Positions 43,001 through 48,052 of a DNA stretch of 64,000 bases are shown piece after piece (the first letter of the stretch is position 1; every line of letters starts with the position of its first letter). The DNA is from Incurvaria masculella. Taxonomy: Eukaryota > Arthropoda > Insecta > Lepidoptera > Incurvariidae. The position numbers and the translations under genes are program-made. Location: NCBI GenBank assembly GCA_946894095.1, contig OX335651.1, positions 18,994,501 to 19,058,500 on the forward strand, read 5' to 3'. The notes under the pieces were generated by a model. It ran no database searches. It worked only from the letters and a program-made list of their open reading frames with translations, and had not been told where the DNA came from.

Positions 43001-44200
43001 TGATATAAAATAGGAAGATATGGCATTGACAAATATTGGTAAAATCGTGTTACTGCTAAGGTGTGGGCCATTGTCATCAGGCCTTGGAGTGACAAAGGTA
43101 GATACAATTCTATTTACCGCGAGAGTGGAAGAGCTAACACTATTTTGCCTTGTTGGCAAATCGGTGACACGTCCTGAACGGCTTTGCCCCCTCCCAATGT
43201 TCTGTGCTTTGCCCAATCTTCCCATTTATATCGCTGTACATATATGGGGACATTGTACATTTCGGCTCCCACACAAACGTAGTTTACTAATAATTTAAAA
43301 ACCACTGTTCTAATTTACTTGATATTTGGTATCTAATATCAGGCAATACATATTTGTGTCTGCATGCTTTTCTTTTTTTGGTAAATGTCTCCTGGGTCAA
43401 ATTACAGAGAAAACAAAATTCGTGCAAGGATTTTCTTTTTGATTTCATTTGATGCGTTTTGGATTTAAAAAAAACAAACGCGTGCAGACACAGCTATTTG
43501 TGGCCTGAAATTAGACATTAAATATCTATTCAATTGGAACTGTGGTTTTGAAATGATTAGTAAACTACGTTTGCACGGGGAAAATAGCTAACGGGCCATT
43601 TAAGAACGGCCCGTAAGCTATGCTCCCCATACAAACGTAGTTTACTAATCATTTGGAAACCGCTATTCCAATTAAATTGATATTTAATATCTAATATCAG
43701 GTAACAAATACCTGTGTCTGCATGCTTTTGTTTTTTTTAAAAATCCAAACCGAATGAAATGAATGCAAAAAGAAAATCTTCATACGAATTTTGTTTTCTC
43801 TGTGGTTTGACCCAGAATACATTTACCGAAAAAACAAAGGCATGCAGACACAGATATTTGTAGCCTAATTATAGATACCAAATATCAAGTAAGTTGGAAC
43901 AGTGGTTTTCAAATCATTAGTAAACTACGTTTGTATGGGAGGCGAAATTTCCAGGTGCTTACGGGCCGACCTTAACTGAAACTCACCAGTGCCGTTGGTC
44001 TCCGCCTCCTCGTAGTCGTTCTTCTCCGGCGCGGGCTCGTCATCCTCCGGCAGCAGTAGGTCCCCACCGTCGGCGTCCTCCACGAGGAGCGGGCGCGGGC
44101 GGCGGCGCGGCGGCGGCGTGGAGGCGGCGGCGGAGGCGGCGGCGTGCGGCAGCGCGGCGACCGCGAGCAGCGCGACTAGCCGCCACCGCGCGCGCGCCAT
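15969..44200 (-). CDS. Signal-peptide, two-EB-module, single-pass membrane protein (7 exons)
   Basis: Seven minus-strand exons join in one frame: 44200-43987, 21778-21635, 21175-21014, 20440-20258, 19393-19256, 16361-16105 and 16025-15969, about 384 residues. Every split codon is completed correctly; the first five junctions are all phase 1. Order: signal peptide, proline/arginine then acidic linker, two EB-like modules of six cysteines each, one 25-residue hydrophobic helix, then a basic Ser/Arg/Gly-rich tail with an RRFEREREQKEKRQQ coiled-coil stretch. This is a type I receptor-like or adhesion-like layout. I recognise no named orthologue. Intron 1 is about 22 kb. Five exons have degenerate copies beside them. 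The join of exon 1 across intron 1 and the last short exon are the least certain parts. Confidence 0.65.
16105..16361 (-). CDS. EB gene exon 6: Ser-rich and coiled-coil tail
   Basis: A strong pyrimidine tract and GGCCCAG precede GT, which completes a Gly codon; 85 codons follow to GAG|GTGAGA. It reads SRRPSMSSLQSSTSSVRSYS, then a charged RRFEREREQKEKRQQMQMR helix, then a Pro/Ser-rich stretch ending PVVCEIRE in phase 0. No functional motif was recognised. Confidence 0.75.
16440..18854. other. Intron of the EB gene, mostly featureless
   Basis: AT-rich sequence with low-complexity stretches (AACA-type at 17220-17400) and a short GC-rich patch with an ACGACACGA repeat at 17930-18015. Frames such as 18432-18803 on the minus strand have no splice or homology support. 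Confidence 0.4.
18855..18990. repeat. MITE-E fragment
   Basis: It shares GAGAAAACCGCTTTGACAAC and GGTTTTCTCGA with the complete MITE-E at 21970-22193 and ends GATTCCTGATTCC. One end is missing. Confidence 0.6.
19256..19393 (-). CDS. EB gene exon 5: basic Ser/Gly/Arg-rich tail
   Basis: TATTCCAG|GC to GCAG|GTGCGG: two bases, 45 codons (GTISMGGRPGSRSSTRSAAT then GGTLDSGG), one base. The sequence is low-complexity and extremely GC-rich. Several RxS motifs are possible phosphorylation sites. An ATG near the start tempts one to call a separate ORF, but the acceptor and phase fit an internal exon. Confidence 0.65.
19595..20257 (-). repeat. Array of degenerate copies of the transmembrane exon
   Basis: Directly after the exon 4 donor come about five decaying copies: 20080-20254 (most complete, LDVP then a full hydrophobic helix and RPAHLADA), 20014-20079 (helix deleted), 19922-20013, 19740-19921 (interrupted by a (TTTA)n tract) and 19595-19739. 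Each begins CTCTCACTAGACGTGC. In the first copy the donor GT has shifted by one base, so it would not splice in phase. The block is best read as expired tandem duplication rather than alternative exons. Confidence 0.8.
20258..20440 (-). CDS. EB gene exon 4: transmembrane segment
   Basis: TTTTAG|AC to ACAG|GTACAG: two bases, 60 codons, one base. VPTLLGVASGIFVLAGLLCM leads into a basic YTRARYPNR stop-transfer stretch, placing the following tail in the cytosol. A run of degenerate copies of this exon continues directly from its donor site (19595-20257). Confidence 0.8.
20560..20612 (+). repeat. SINE-1 scrap
   Basis: A 50-bp piece of the SINE body (CGGCAATGAAAATTGTCCG) lies between exons 3 and 4 of the EB gene. 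Confidence 0.5.
20690..20940 (-). repeat. Degenerate copies of EB module 2 exon
   Basis: The minus strand repeats CEPGYHSV-HSRPM-RVFC and HASCIQLN from exon 3, out of order and with disrupted frames, in at least two overlapping copies ending TCGTTGCATAGGTCGCGAG-like. The acceptor is lost. Confidence 0.7.
21014..21175 (-). CDS. EB gene exon 3: EB-like module 2
   Basis: GTTTCAG|CC to CCAG|GTATGT: two bases, 53 codons, one base. It starts KKLGETCFYRQTC and has cysteines at 7, 13, 22, 31, 33 and 51, with RCECEPGYHS typical of EGF/EB folds. The module order and spacing mirror exon 2. Degenerate copies of its second half follow at 20690-20940. Confidence 0.8.
21425..21625 (-). repeat. Degenerate copy of EB module 1 exon
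   Basis: A nearly full copy of exon 2 (about 21458-21620) retains CHPRLHHVFCNPVVGRCECD and its GTGAGTACGCC donor, but carries an insertion after CDAK and lacks the TTTGCAG acceptor. A third short start lies at 21425-21445. The unit includes the exon 2 donor and first intron bases. Confidence 0.8.
21635..21778 (-). CDS. EB gene exon 2: EB-like module 1
   Basis: TTTGCAG|AAAAGG to AAGC|GTGAGT: two bases, 47 codons, one base. Cysteines fall at positions 9, 13, 22, 29, 31 and 45 of the module, in the pattern C-x3-C-x8-C-x6-C-x-C-x13-C, with CxC and a final GC as in EB modules. The first base comes from exon 1, completing a Glu codon. Confidence 0.8.
21970..22193. mobile_element. MITE-E, complete
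   Basis: The ends GGCTTGTTCTTGGAATTCCG and CGGAATTCCAAGAATAGGCC are inverted copies. Inner GAAAATCGCTTT motifs form further hairpins. It is 224 bp, non-coding, and lies in EB gene intron 1. Confidence 0.75.
22285..22405 (-). repeat. SINE-1 fragment
   Basis: It is a diverged 3' portion (AATACCGCACGAACTG, TGAACTGGATGGAAAACA). From 22406 to 23070 no other feature is recognised. Confidence 0.55.
23071..23790. mobile_element. TIR element with a 136-codon frame
   Basis: CCACGGAGGATAGAGG...GAGGAGATG at 23071-23099 is inverted at 23762-23790 as CATCTCCTCT...ACTCCGTGG. The 720-bp unit includes an open frame at 23097-23507 (starting MFLTHITKDRSV) that resembles no transposase I know. It is probably a non-autonomous DNA transposon. 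Confidence 0.55.
23977..24006. repeat. (TTTA)n microsatellite
   Basis: About seven to eight TTTA units at the 3' side of a LINE fragment that reads on the minus strand. The stretch 24010-24270 is A-rich and is probably LINE 3' sequence. Confidence 0.6.
24272..24880 (-). mobile_element. Non-LTR retrotransposon, reverse transcriptase C-terminal remnant
   Basis: The minus strand encodes LGV-like GVQFDSKLHFDVHVE, NKAHRMLGFILKVSKPF and YRLLYFTLVRS, the thumb region of Jockey-like reverse transcriptases. After a frameshift near 24660 it continues RRSYQNMLNYYKIERL to KKHVKVKYVT and a stop. It is truncated at the 5' end and broken, so not functional. Confidence 0.8.
24895..25775. repeat. Repeat X copy 1, interrupted by a retroelement fragment
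   Basis: 24895-25030 and 25500-25770 match the two halves of the continuous repeat at 26757-27085 (shared TTAGATGTATATTACACACT and TGATTGATT). The retroelement piece at 25030-25425 splits them. Confidence 0.6.
25030..25425 (+). mobile_element. Retroelement C-terminal domain fragment
   Basis: It encodes WCRGRALMWDATCADTFAPS, FEFLAFAVETLGVWS and, after a frameshift near 25255, IALAIQRGNAASVLGT. It is the same protein family as the intact frame at 35346-35990 but shorter and broken. Confidence 0.75.
25770..25935. mobile_element. MITE-F copy
   Basis: Inverted relative to 3553-3712; it runs from TCCACCAAGTACTGATTAGC to CAGCACTTGGTGAAATC. Non-coding. Confidence 0.65.
26015..26564 (+). mobile_element. 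MITE-A, complete, TTAA borders
   Basis: TTAA-GGTGGCCCAACCC at the left and GGGTTGGGCCACC-TTAA at the right. The interior matches the other MITE-A copies. 26565-26750 continues with a truncated second copy that starts inside the same element. Confidence 0.75.
26757..27085. repeat. Repeat X copy 2
   Basis: This is the uninterrupted version of the repeat at 24895-25775. It is A/T-rich with no coding potential and looks like the 3' region of a retroelement. Confidence 0.55.
27086..27979. other. Spacer within EB gene intron 1
   Basis: No repeat family was recognised. Frames at 27143-27421 (minus), 27295-27504 and 27708-27896 (plus) lack splice or homology support. Confidence 0.35.
27980..28325 (+). 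repeat. SINE-1, 5'-truncated
   Basis: It begins inside the body after the tRNA head (TCGTACTCTCTCTTTCTGAG) and runs to CATGTCAGGTTGCAT plus an A run. Confidence 0.7.
28457..28756 (+). mobile_element. (GTCC)n element, copy R2
   Basis: A 300-bp copy with only four GTCC units; both terminal hairpin regions are present. Confidence 0.7.
28946..29030. repeat. 17-bp GC minisatellite
   Basis: Four units of GGGCGGGCGGGGCGGCT plus partial ones lie inside a CpG-rich island (28880-29060). The G-tracts could form quadruplexes. The long proline/alanine or glycine frames over it come from composition. It might mark a promoter, but no gene start is visible beside it. Confidence 0.7.
29596..29702. repeat. 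Direct repeat of 31172-31279
   Basis: About 107 bp containing GTAAGGCCCGCAGTCGAATC and GGGAACGCATGCT, nearly the same in both places 1.6 kb apart. Origin unknown. The rest of 29060-29766 shows nothing recognised. Confidence 0.6.
29767..30487 (+). mobile_element. LINE 3' end with reverse transcriptase C-terminus
   Basis: A frame from 29767 to 30081 encodes LKWLPIRFRRNCHLLILLYG, SPEYLRF and RLWNSLPITVRSCQTISSFK, the C-terminal region of Jockey/CR1-type reverse transcriptases. A 3' UTR follows with AATAAAGG and an (ATTC)n tail at about 30470-30487. The element is 5'-truncated. The same 3' UTR occurs inverted at 60030-60180. Confidence 0.75.
31015..31171 (-). repeat. SINE-1 fragment cut by the direct repeat
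   Basis: It has the SINE tail (GATATTAGCC, GAAGGAATTAGGTGCCATGCC) and breaks off where the 31172-31279 repeat begins. Confidence 0.6.
31340..31450 (+). repeat. SINE-2 fragment
   Basis: It shares GTAAATGGCTGAA-CTGGGTTCAC and CAACCCTCTGA-GCTAAAT with the minus-strand copy at 31785-31985. Confidence 0.55.
31785..31985 (-). repeat. SINE-2 with tRNA-like head
   Basis: On the minus strand it starts AGCGGCTCGTAGCTCAGGGG, then GCGGGTTTAAATCCCTGC, which fit tRNA A and B boxes. It lacks a foldable complete tRNA cloverleaf, so it is a SINE head rather than a tRNA gene. It directly abuts the (GTCC)n element R3. Confidence 0.6.
31986..32348 (-). mobile_element. (GTCC)n element, copy R3
   Basis: Inverted copy from CCGGCCAAGTGCGAGTCGG to TACGGAACCCTAAA, with two GGAC tracts separated by a point change. 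An internal TAATTTTAATTT repeat is at 32075-32120. Confidence 0.7.
32752..32990 (-). repeat. SINE-1 copy
   Basis: Body and 3' part of SINE-1 in reverse, from ACCTGGATGGCTAATACC to the CTAGTAAGTAAGGAAGG region; the tRNA head is missing. Confidence 0.7.
32991..33716. other. Spacer with a CpG-rich patch
   Basis: 33235-33365 is GC-rich, while its surroundings are AT-rich. It contains CCGGAAGT and its inverse ACTTCCGG 73 bases apart, which match the ETS/GABP core found in promoters. No first exon can be assigned. Elsewhere nothing is recognised. Confidence 0.35.
33717..34120 (-). mobile_element. MITE-C, complete, TTAA borders
   Basis: TTAAGGGGGTGTTATCACC at the left and GGTGCTAACACTCCCTTAA at the right, with inner CATTCAG/CTGAATG. 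The right TTAA is also the left TTAA of the next MITE-A. Confidence 0.75.
34117..34662 (-). mobile_element. MITE-A, complete, TTAA borders
   Basis: A reverse-oriented full copy sharing its first TTAA with MITE-C. Ends GGTGGCCCCGCTC and CGGGTTGGGCCACC. Confidence 0.75.
34663..35345. other. GC-rich patch and spacer
   Basis: 34750-34940 is CpG-rich with overlapping frames on both strands. TCACG|GTACGTG at 34755 could be a plus-strand donor, so a first exon is conceivable, but no product is recognised. Confidence 0.3.
35346..35990 (-). mobile_element. Retroelement C-terminal ORF with zinc-binding Cys/His motif
   Basis: An intact 214-codon frame. It starts in a helix-like stretch, then CQPHTCPCG, GRHGLSC, RHASLND, a DGKRPDGITLLPW motif, WDVTCVHTLAAS, a Lys/Ala-rich helix, FEFLAFAVETHG and ends SLVIQRGNAASVMG. 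This combination is seen in repetitive ORFs at the C-terminus of animal non-LTR retrotransposons; the exact clade is not clear to me. No upstream reverse transcriptase is in frame, so the element is 5'-truncated. A broken relative is at 25030-25425. Confidence 0.7.
36193..36932 (+). mobile_element. Non-autonomous Helitron
   Basis: It starts TCTCTATATACTTATATAAA and ends CCCGAGCGGAGCCGGG (short GC hairpin) then TACCGCAGCTAG next to T, which fits the Helitron rules: 5' TC, 3' hairpin, CTAG, A/T insertion site. No Rep/helicase frame is present. A tRNA-like segment with TGGCATAGCGCGTA and GGTTCAAGTTCGAATCC lies inside at 36490-36575. Confidence 0.75.
36933..38796. other. AT-rich spacer within EB gene intron 1
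   Basis: TTAACCGACTTAAAAAAAAA near 37777 matches an end of the large palindrome at 44870-46132, so a fragment of that repeat lies here. Otherwise nothing is recognised. Confidence 0.35.
38797..39058. mobile_element. MITE-K with about 42-bp inverted ends
   Basis: CCAGACC-GGGGGTCCATTCAGG at 38797 is inverted at 39058, continuing through GGCAAGAGTGAGTTCGA. It abuts the tRNA head of the following SINE, and the GGTCTGG at its right border is shared with that head. Confidence 0.7.
39046..39466 (+). repeat. SINE-1, near full length with an internal duplication
   Basis: From GAGGTCTGGGTTTGATTC (B box) to the A-rich tail after CATGTCAGG. A roughly 66-bp block with GGAAGGT-CTGGCATGGCACC is present twice (39294-39420). 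The first part of the tRNA head is replaced by MITE-K. Confidence 0.75.
39885..40047. mobile_element. MITE-F copy
   Basis: Starts CTGGTTTGCACCAAGCGCTG and ends AATCGGCAGTAGGTG. Sequence 39467-39884 before it is AT-rich and unassigned. Confidence 0.65.
40095..40600. repeat. Tandem repeat with alternating 78- and 85-bp units
   Basis: TGTGACACAAATAAAAAT recurs at spacings 87, 78, 85, 78 and 85. The units alternate between a GGCAGCGACTAAG type and a GGTTAAGAGAGAGACCTAAG type, a two-unit higher-order repeat of 163 bp. No CRISPR-like spacers: the differences are fixed unit variants. Confidence 0.85.
40601..40860. other. Unassigned sequence ending in AATAAAG
   Basis: It begins within the last tandem unit, shares AAGGCCCGCAGT with the 107-bp repeats at 29596 and 31172, and holds AATAAAGACC near 40795. 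It could be a solo LTR, but no target duplication or TG...CA border was found. Confidence 0.3.
40861..41158 (+). mobile_element. (GTCC)n element, copy R4
   Basis: Nearly standard 298-bp copy with a short degenerate GTCC tract. Confidence 0.7.
41440..41575 (+). repeat. SINE-1 3' fragment
   Basis: Only the last 130 bp (GGGAAGGTCCTGGCATGGCA onward). Before it, 41160-41430 ends in AATAAAATACTTCGACTTTG, a LINE-like 3' tail with no coding part. Confidence 0.6.
41583..41734. mobile_element. 152-bp palindromic MITE
   Basis: TGTATAATCGACCGTGAAG at the left is inverted at the right (CTTCACGGTCGATTATACA), and AAAGATCCCTGC/GCAGGGATCTTT forms a second inner stem. The loop is about 50 bp. Confidence 0.75.
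41735..42618. other. Spacer, nothing recognised
   Basis: Mixed-composition intron sequence without ORF or repeat match within the window. Confidence 0.35.
42619..42766 (-). CDS. Candidate internal exon, unknown protein
   Basis: Minus strand: a T-rich tract and CCAAAG|TT precede 48 codons (DELRKKFKVDNNDIDIFIWT to RDVQCQPS) and the donor TCTCG|GTAAGC. The composition and helix-like pattern look coding. The start phase would accept EB gene exon 1, but the end phase (two bases left) does not fit EB exon 2, so it is not simply another exon of that gene. It could be an exon of a nested gene, or a chance frame. Confidence 0.35.
42887..42944. repeat. Perfect 27-bp hairpin with 4-base loop
   Basis: 42887-42913 and 42918-42944 are exact reverse complements around GTAT. 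Transcribed RNA would fold into a perfect stem of miRNA-precursor size. It may equally come from a template-switch mutation. No flanking basal stem typical of a pri-miRNA was found. Confidence 0.75.
43235..43603. mobile_element. MITE-B, diverged copy
   Basis: It carries CGTAGTTTACTAAT near both ends in opposite orientation, GTGTCTGCATGC and GCAGACACAG in the interior, and ends GGGCCATTTAAG. It abuts the next MITE-B at a shared TTAA. Confidence 0.6.
43600..43975. mobile_element. MITE-B, complete, TTAA borders
   Basis: TTAAGAACGGCCCGTAAGC at the left; GCTTACGGGCCGACCTTAA at the right. 376 bp. Its right end lies six bases inside intron 1 of the EB gene beyond the donor hexamer. Confidence 0.75.
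43987..44200 (-). CDS. EB gene exon 1: signal peptide and acidic linker
   Basis: The ATG at 44200 starts MARARWRLVALLAVAALPHA, a clear signal peptide, followed by PPPRRRPRP and a Glu/Asp-rich stretch ending EAETNGT. The donor is ACTG|GTGAGT, leaving one base. The exon is over 70 percent GC. MITE-B ends only six bases beyond the donor hexamer and MITE-A begins 81 bases upstream of the ATG. A truncated copy lies at 46529-46675. Confidence 0.75.
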
Positions 44201-44280
44201 CGCCGCTTCATAGCAGCACGCGCTGCGCCACTGCAATGTCGAAGCGATTCGTGTCACGGACGTGTCGCAGGAAAACAAAT

Positions 44281-44812
44281 TTAAGGCGGCCCAACCCGGC
44301 GGGCCTAACTCATTCGCGGGCACGGTACAAAACCGTGCTGTTGCGCCCTGGGACCTTCTCTGTTTCAAAGAATAAGACAGGCTCCGTGATGAGGAAGATG
44401 CAACATGTCCACAAAAAAGACAATGTGCATAGTGTATGATTTGGTAAGATTTACGAAAATTTTAATTTCAAAACGACTTATAGCTAAAAGTAAACCACGA
44501 CCGCTGTAGTCAAAAATCTAACAAAAACCCAAGAGATCATAAATATTGATTAAATAAGCTATGTCTGATGACTAATCTTTTTAAGATGTTCTTACTTTAT
44601 CATTGCGTAATCCACCTCCAAAGTTATCGTATAAACTTTCGGACCTTACAACTTAGAAACCATACACAATTTTACAATGCCAATGGTCATCAGACATCTA
44701 GTTCGATCAGATAAAGCTATTTTGGGCAAAATTTTGGGTCTCTGACAAGAAATATGAGCGTGATCTTCTTTCCCCTTTTGTATGGGGAGATGAGCGGGTT
44801 GGGCCGCCTTAA
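44281..44812 (+). mobile_element. MITE-A, complete, TTAA borders
   Basis: TTAA-GGCGGCCCAACCC to GGGTTGGGCCGCC-TTAA, with a compensating T-to-C change in both ends. It lies 81 bases upstream of the EB gene start codon, in its 5' UTR or promoter. Confidence 0.75.
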
Positions 44813-44869
44813 CAAAAAAAATAACCGACTTCAAAGGAAAAGCACTAAAAAGTAAAAAATAATGTTCAT

Positions 44870-46132
44870 TTTTAACCGACTTCAAAAAAAGGAGGAGGTT
44901 ATCAATTCGTCTGTATGTTTTTTTTTTTTTTTTGTTTTTTTTGTTTTTTTTTTTATGTTTGTTACCTCATAACTTTTTCCTGGGTGAACCGATTTTGATG
45001 ATTATTTTTTTAAATGATAGCTAGTGCTTCCCAAGTGGTCCCATTTTAATTTGGTTAAGTTCTGACAATGATATCCATGAGAAAATCATAAAAGTCTTAA
45101 ATTTGTATTAAGATGTGCGCGACAAATGGACGAATAACTCAATATAACGCCAACCGATTTCGGTGATTCTTTTTTTGTTGGAAAGGACGTGTACAAATTA
45201 GTAAGTTTACTTCAGATTCACTAAAAATTAACAAATAAAAAAAAATTTAACAAAAAAAATAACCGACTTCAAAGAAAAAGCACTAAAAAGTAAAAAATAA
45301 TGTTCATTTTTGTAGTTACGATTTCTGTTATTTTTTGAGTCGGTGTCAGCCAAGGTTAGGTTAGGTTAGGTTAGGTTAGGTTAGGTTAGATTAGGTTAGG
45401 TTCTCTTGATTGGCGCAGCGCGTGCTCGGCTGACGCCGACTCAAAAAATAACAGAAATCGTAACTACAAAAATGAACATTATTTTTTACTTTTTAGTGCT
45501 TTTTCTTTGAAGTCGGTTATTTTTTTTGTTAAATTTTTTGTAGTTACGATTTCTGTTATTTTTTGAGTCGGCGTCAGCCGGGCACGCGCTGCGCCAATCA
45601 AGAGAACCTAACCTAATCTAACCTAACCTAACCTAACCTAACCTAACCTTGGCTGACACCGACTCAAAAAATAACAGAAATCGTAACTACAAAAATGAAC
45701 ATTATTTTTTACTTTTTAGTGCTTTTCCTTTGAAGTCGGTTATTTTTTTTGTTAAATTTGTTTTTTATTTGTTAATTTTTAGTGAATCTGAAGTAAACTT
45801 ACTAATTTGTACACGTCCTTTCCAATAAAAAAAGAATCACCGAAATCGGTTGGCGTTATATTGAGTTATTCGTCCATTTGTCGCGCACATCTTAATACAA
45901 ATTTAAGACTTTTATGATTTTCTCATGGATATCATTGTCAGAACTTAACCAAATTAAAAAGGGACCACTTGGGAAGCACTAGCTATCATTTAAAAAAATA
46001 ATCATCAAAATCGGTTCACCCAGGAAAAAGTTATGAGGTAACAAACATAAAAAAATAAAATAAAAAAAAACAACAAAAAAAAACATACAGACGAATTGAT
46101 AACCTCCTCCTTATTTGAAGTCGGTTAAAAAG
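44870..46132. repeat. 1.26-kb near-perfect palindrome with TTAGG arrays
   Basis: Arms of about 600 bp (44870-45475 and 45537-46132) are inverted copies around a 60-bp centre. Each arm holds a second smaller hairpin and an insect-telomere-type array: TTAGG units at about 45356-45410 and CCTAA units at 45603-45650. Outer ends read TTAACCGACTTCAAA. Fragments of this repeat recur at 37777, 46256-46357 and 50955-50995, so it is a dispersed family. No coding frame. Confidence 0.8.
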
Positions 46133-46138
46133 ATCAAG

Positions 46139-46528
46139 TGGCTCGTCGCCTAGTGGCGCAGGGACTTGCTTAGAATACCAGAGGTCTGGGTTCAATCCCT
46201 CGCCCCGACATGCACCACTTTGTTTCTTTTTCTGAGTTCGATAAGATTCGACGCTGACTCAAAAAATAACAATAATCGTAACTACAAAAATGGCAATGAT
46301 TTTTTTAATTTTTAGTGCCTTTTCTTTGAAGTCGGTTTTTTTTTGTTAAAATTTGTTTTTATTCTGAGTTATATAAGCGTATTTCGTCACGAATACGAGC
46401 TGCTCCACGGTTCGGAACATATTAAACTGAAGGTCTCATTCCCCTACTAGGTGGTAGAGTATAAGCCCGCCCGGGTTGGTGCCATCGCTTTGGGTGAAAA
46501 GATGGTCGAAGCGGCAATGAAAATTTGC
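46139..46528 (+). repeat. SINE-1 interrupted by a palindrome fragment
   Basis: tRNA head at 46139-46255 (GTCGCCTAGTGGCGCAGGG, GTCTGGGTTCAATCCC), a 100-bp piece of the palindrome core at 46256-46357, then SINE body to 46528, where the copy of EB exon 1 begins. Confidence 0.75.
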
Positions 46529-46675
46529 GGACGGCGGCGACGGCAGCGTGCGGCAGCGCGGCAACCGCGAGCAGCGCGACTAGCCGCCACCGCGCGCGCG
46601 CCATCGCCGCTTCATAGGCGCACGCGCTGCGCCACTGCAATGTCGAAGCGATCCAAGTCACGGATGTGTCGCAGG
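46529..46675 (-). pseudogene. Truncated copy of EB gene exon 1
   Basis: The minus strand encodes MARARWRLVALLAVAALPHA again, identical to exon 1 over the signal peptide, with the same 5' flank (GCGCAGCGCGTGC). It ends after the signal peptide at the SINE border, so it has no acidic linker and no donor site. An ATG at 46601 could be translated into SINE sequence, but this is not a working exon. Confidence 0.8.
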
Positions 46676-46986
46676 GAAGTTATATCAACGTCCAAGCATC
46701 ATAGTAAGCTTATTATCGTACGGAATTAAGTAAATATGTAATCAATGGTCAATTATCTTAACCTAGCCTAACGAAATCAAGTGGATTAACCTAACCGAAT
46801 CAAGTGGATTAACCTAACCTCACCGGCATAAAAATGGAGGTCAATAAAAGCATGAGACTTCTCAGAGTTACTAAGGACAAAAATCTTACTTGGAAAACAC
46901 ACGGGGGAGGGCAATGTGCCAGGGATTACTACGCATTTACCACAACGTAATCCATATGGTTTGACCCATAATTATATCGTTAGGAT

Positions 46987-47393
46987 AGGCTTGTAGCCTA
47001 GTGGCGCGGGGACTAGACTAGCATACCAGAGGTCTGGGTTCAAATCCTCGCCACGTTCATGCACCACTTTATTTCTCTTTCTGAGTTGGATTTCGTCCTG
47101 AATACGAGTTGCTCCATGGTTCGGAATCCATTTTAAACTGTAGGTCCTCTTCCCGTACCAGGTGGTAGGGTTAAAGCTCGCCCGGGTTGGTACCATTGCA
47201 TTGGTTGAAAATATGTTCGAAGCGACAATAAAAAAATGTCCGTGTTCTCCATCTAGTTCCATGTAGCCGTGATCATAAAGGGAAGGTCCTGGCATAGCAC
47301 CTTATTCCTTCAGGAATGTGGTGTGTTGGGCTAATATAATAACGCGGTAGTTGTTCGGTATTAGTCATCCATGTCAGGTTGCATGTATTTTTT
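46987..47393 (+). repeat. SINE-1, full-length reference copy
   Basis: Head GGCTTGTAGCCTAGTGGCGC (A box), GAGGTCTGGGTTCAAATCC (B box), roughly 300-bp body, end CATGTCAGGTTGCATG plus T run. The internal promoter would be read by RNA polymerase III. About 405 bp. Confidence 0.8.
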
Positions 47394-47696
47394 TTAAGTT
47401 ATATCAACTTTCAAGCATCATATTATCGTTCGGAATGAAGTAAATATGTAATCAATGGTGAATTAACACAATCGAACCCTTCCTAACCTACCATAGCGTG
47501 ACCTAACTTTGCCTAACGGAACCTAAGATGACCTTAACCTCACTATGAGCAGCAGAAAAATTGACGTCAGTAAGAGACTTTCAGAATCAAGCCGACTTGG
47601 AAGGGCAATTCGCCAAGCTTTATTACGCATTTACCACAATGTGAGCCAAACGGTTTGCCCCATAGTGGGATCGTTAGGCGATCCTACACATCTCGG

Positions 47697-48052
47697 CTCG
47701 TAGCCTAGTGGCGCGGGGACTGGCCTAGTGTACCAGAGGCCTGGGTTCAATACTGACATGCACCACTGTCTTTTTCTTTCCGAGTTTGATAAGTGCATTT
47801 CGTCACTAATGCCAGCTGCTCCATGGTTCGGAATCCATGTAAAACTGTAGGTCCCCTTCCCCTACTAGGTGGTAGGGTTTAAGCCCGCCGGGTTGGTACC
47901 ATCGCATTGGATGAAAAGATGGTCGAAGCGGCAATGAAAAATTGTCCGTGTTTTCCATCCAGTTCAATGTAGCCGTGCTCATAAAGGGAAGGTCCTGGCA
48001 TGGCACCAAATTCGTGTGTGGTATTAGCCATCCATGTCAGGTCGCATAAAAA
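47697..48052 (+). repeat. SINE-1, full length with small deletions
   Basis: Same head and body; a block of about 50 bp near the 3' end is deleted, and it ends CATGTCAGGTCGCAT plus A run. Confidence 0.8.

Noticed and set aside
45356..45410. A true telomere or chromosome end
   Set aside because: The TTAGG array has about nine units, lies inside a palindrome with its mirror image, and is flanked by ordinary gene-bearing sequence.
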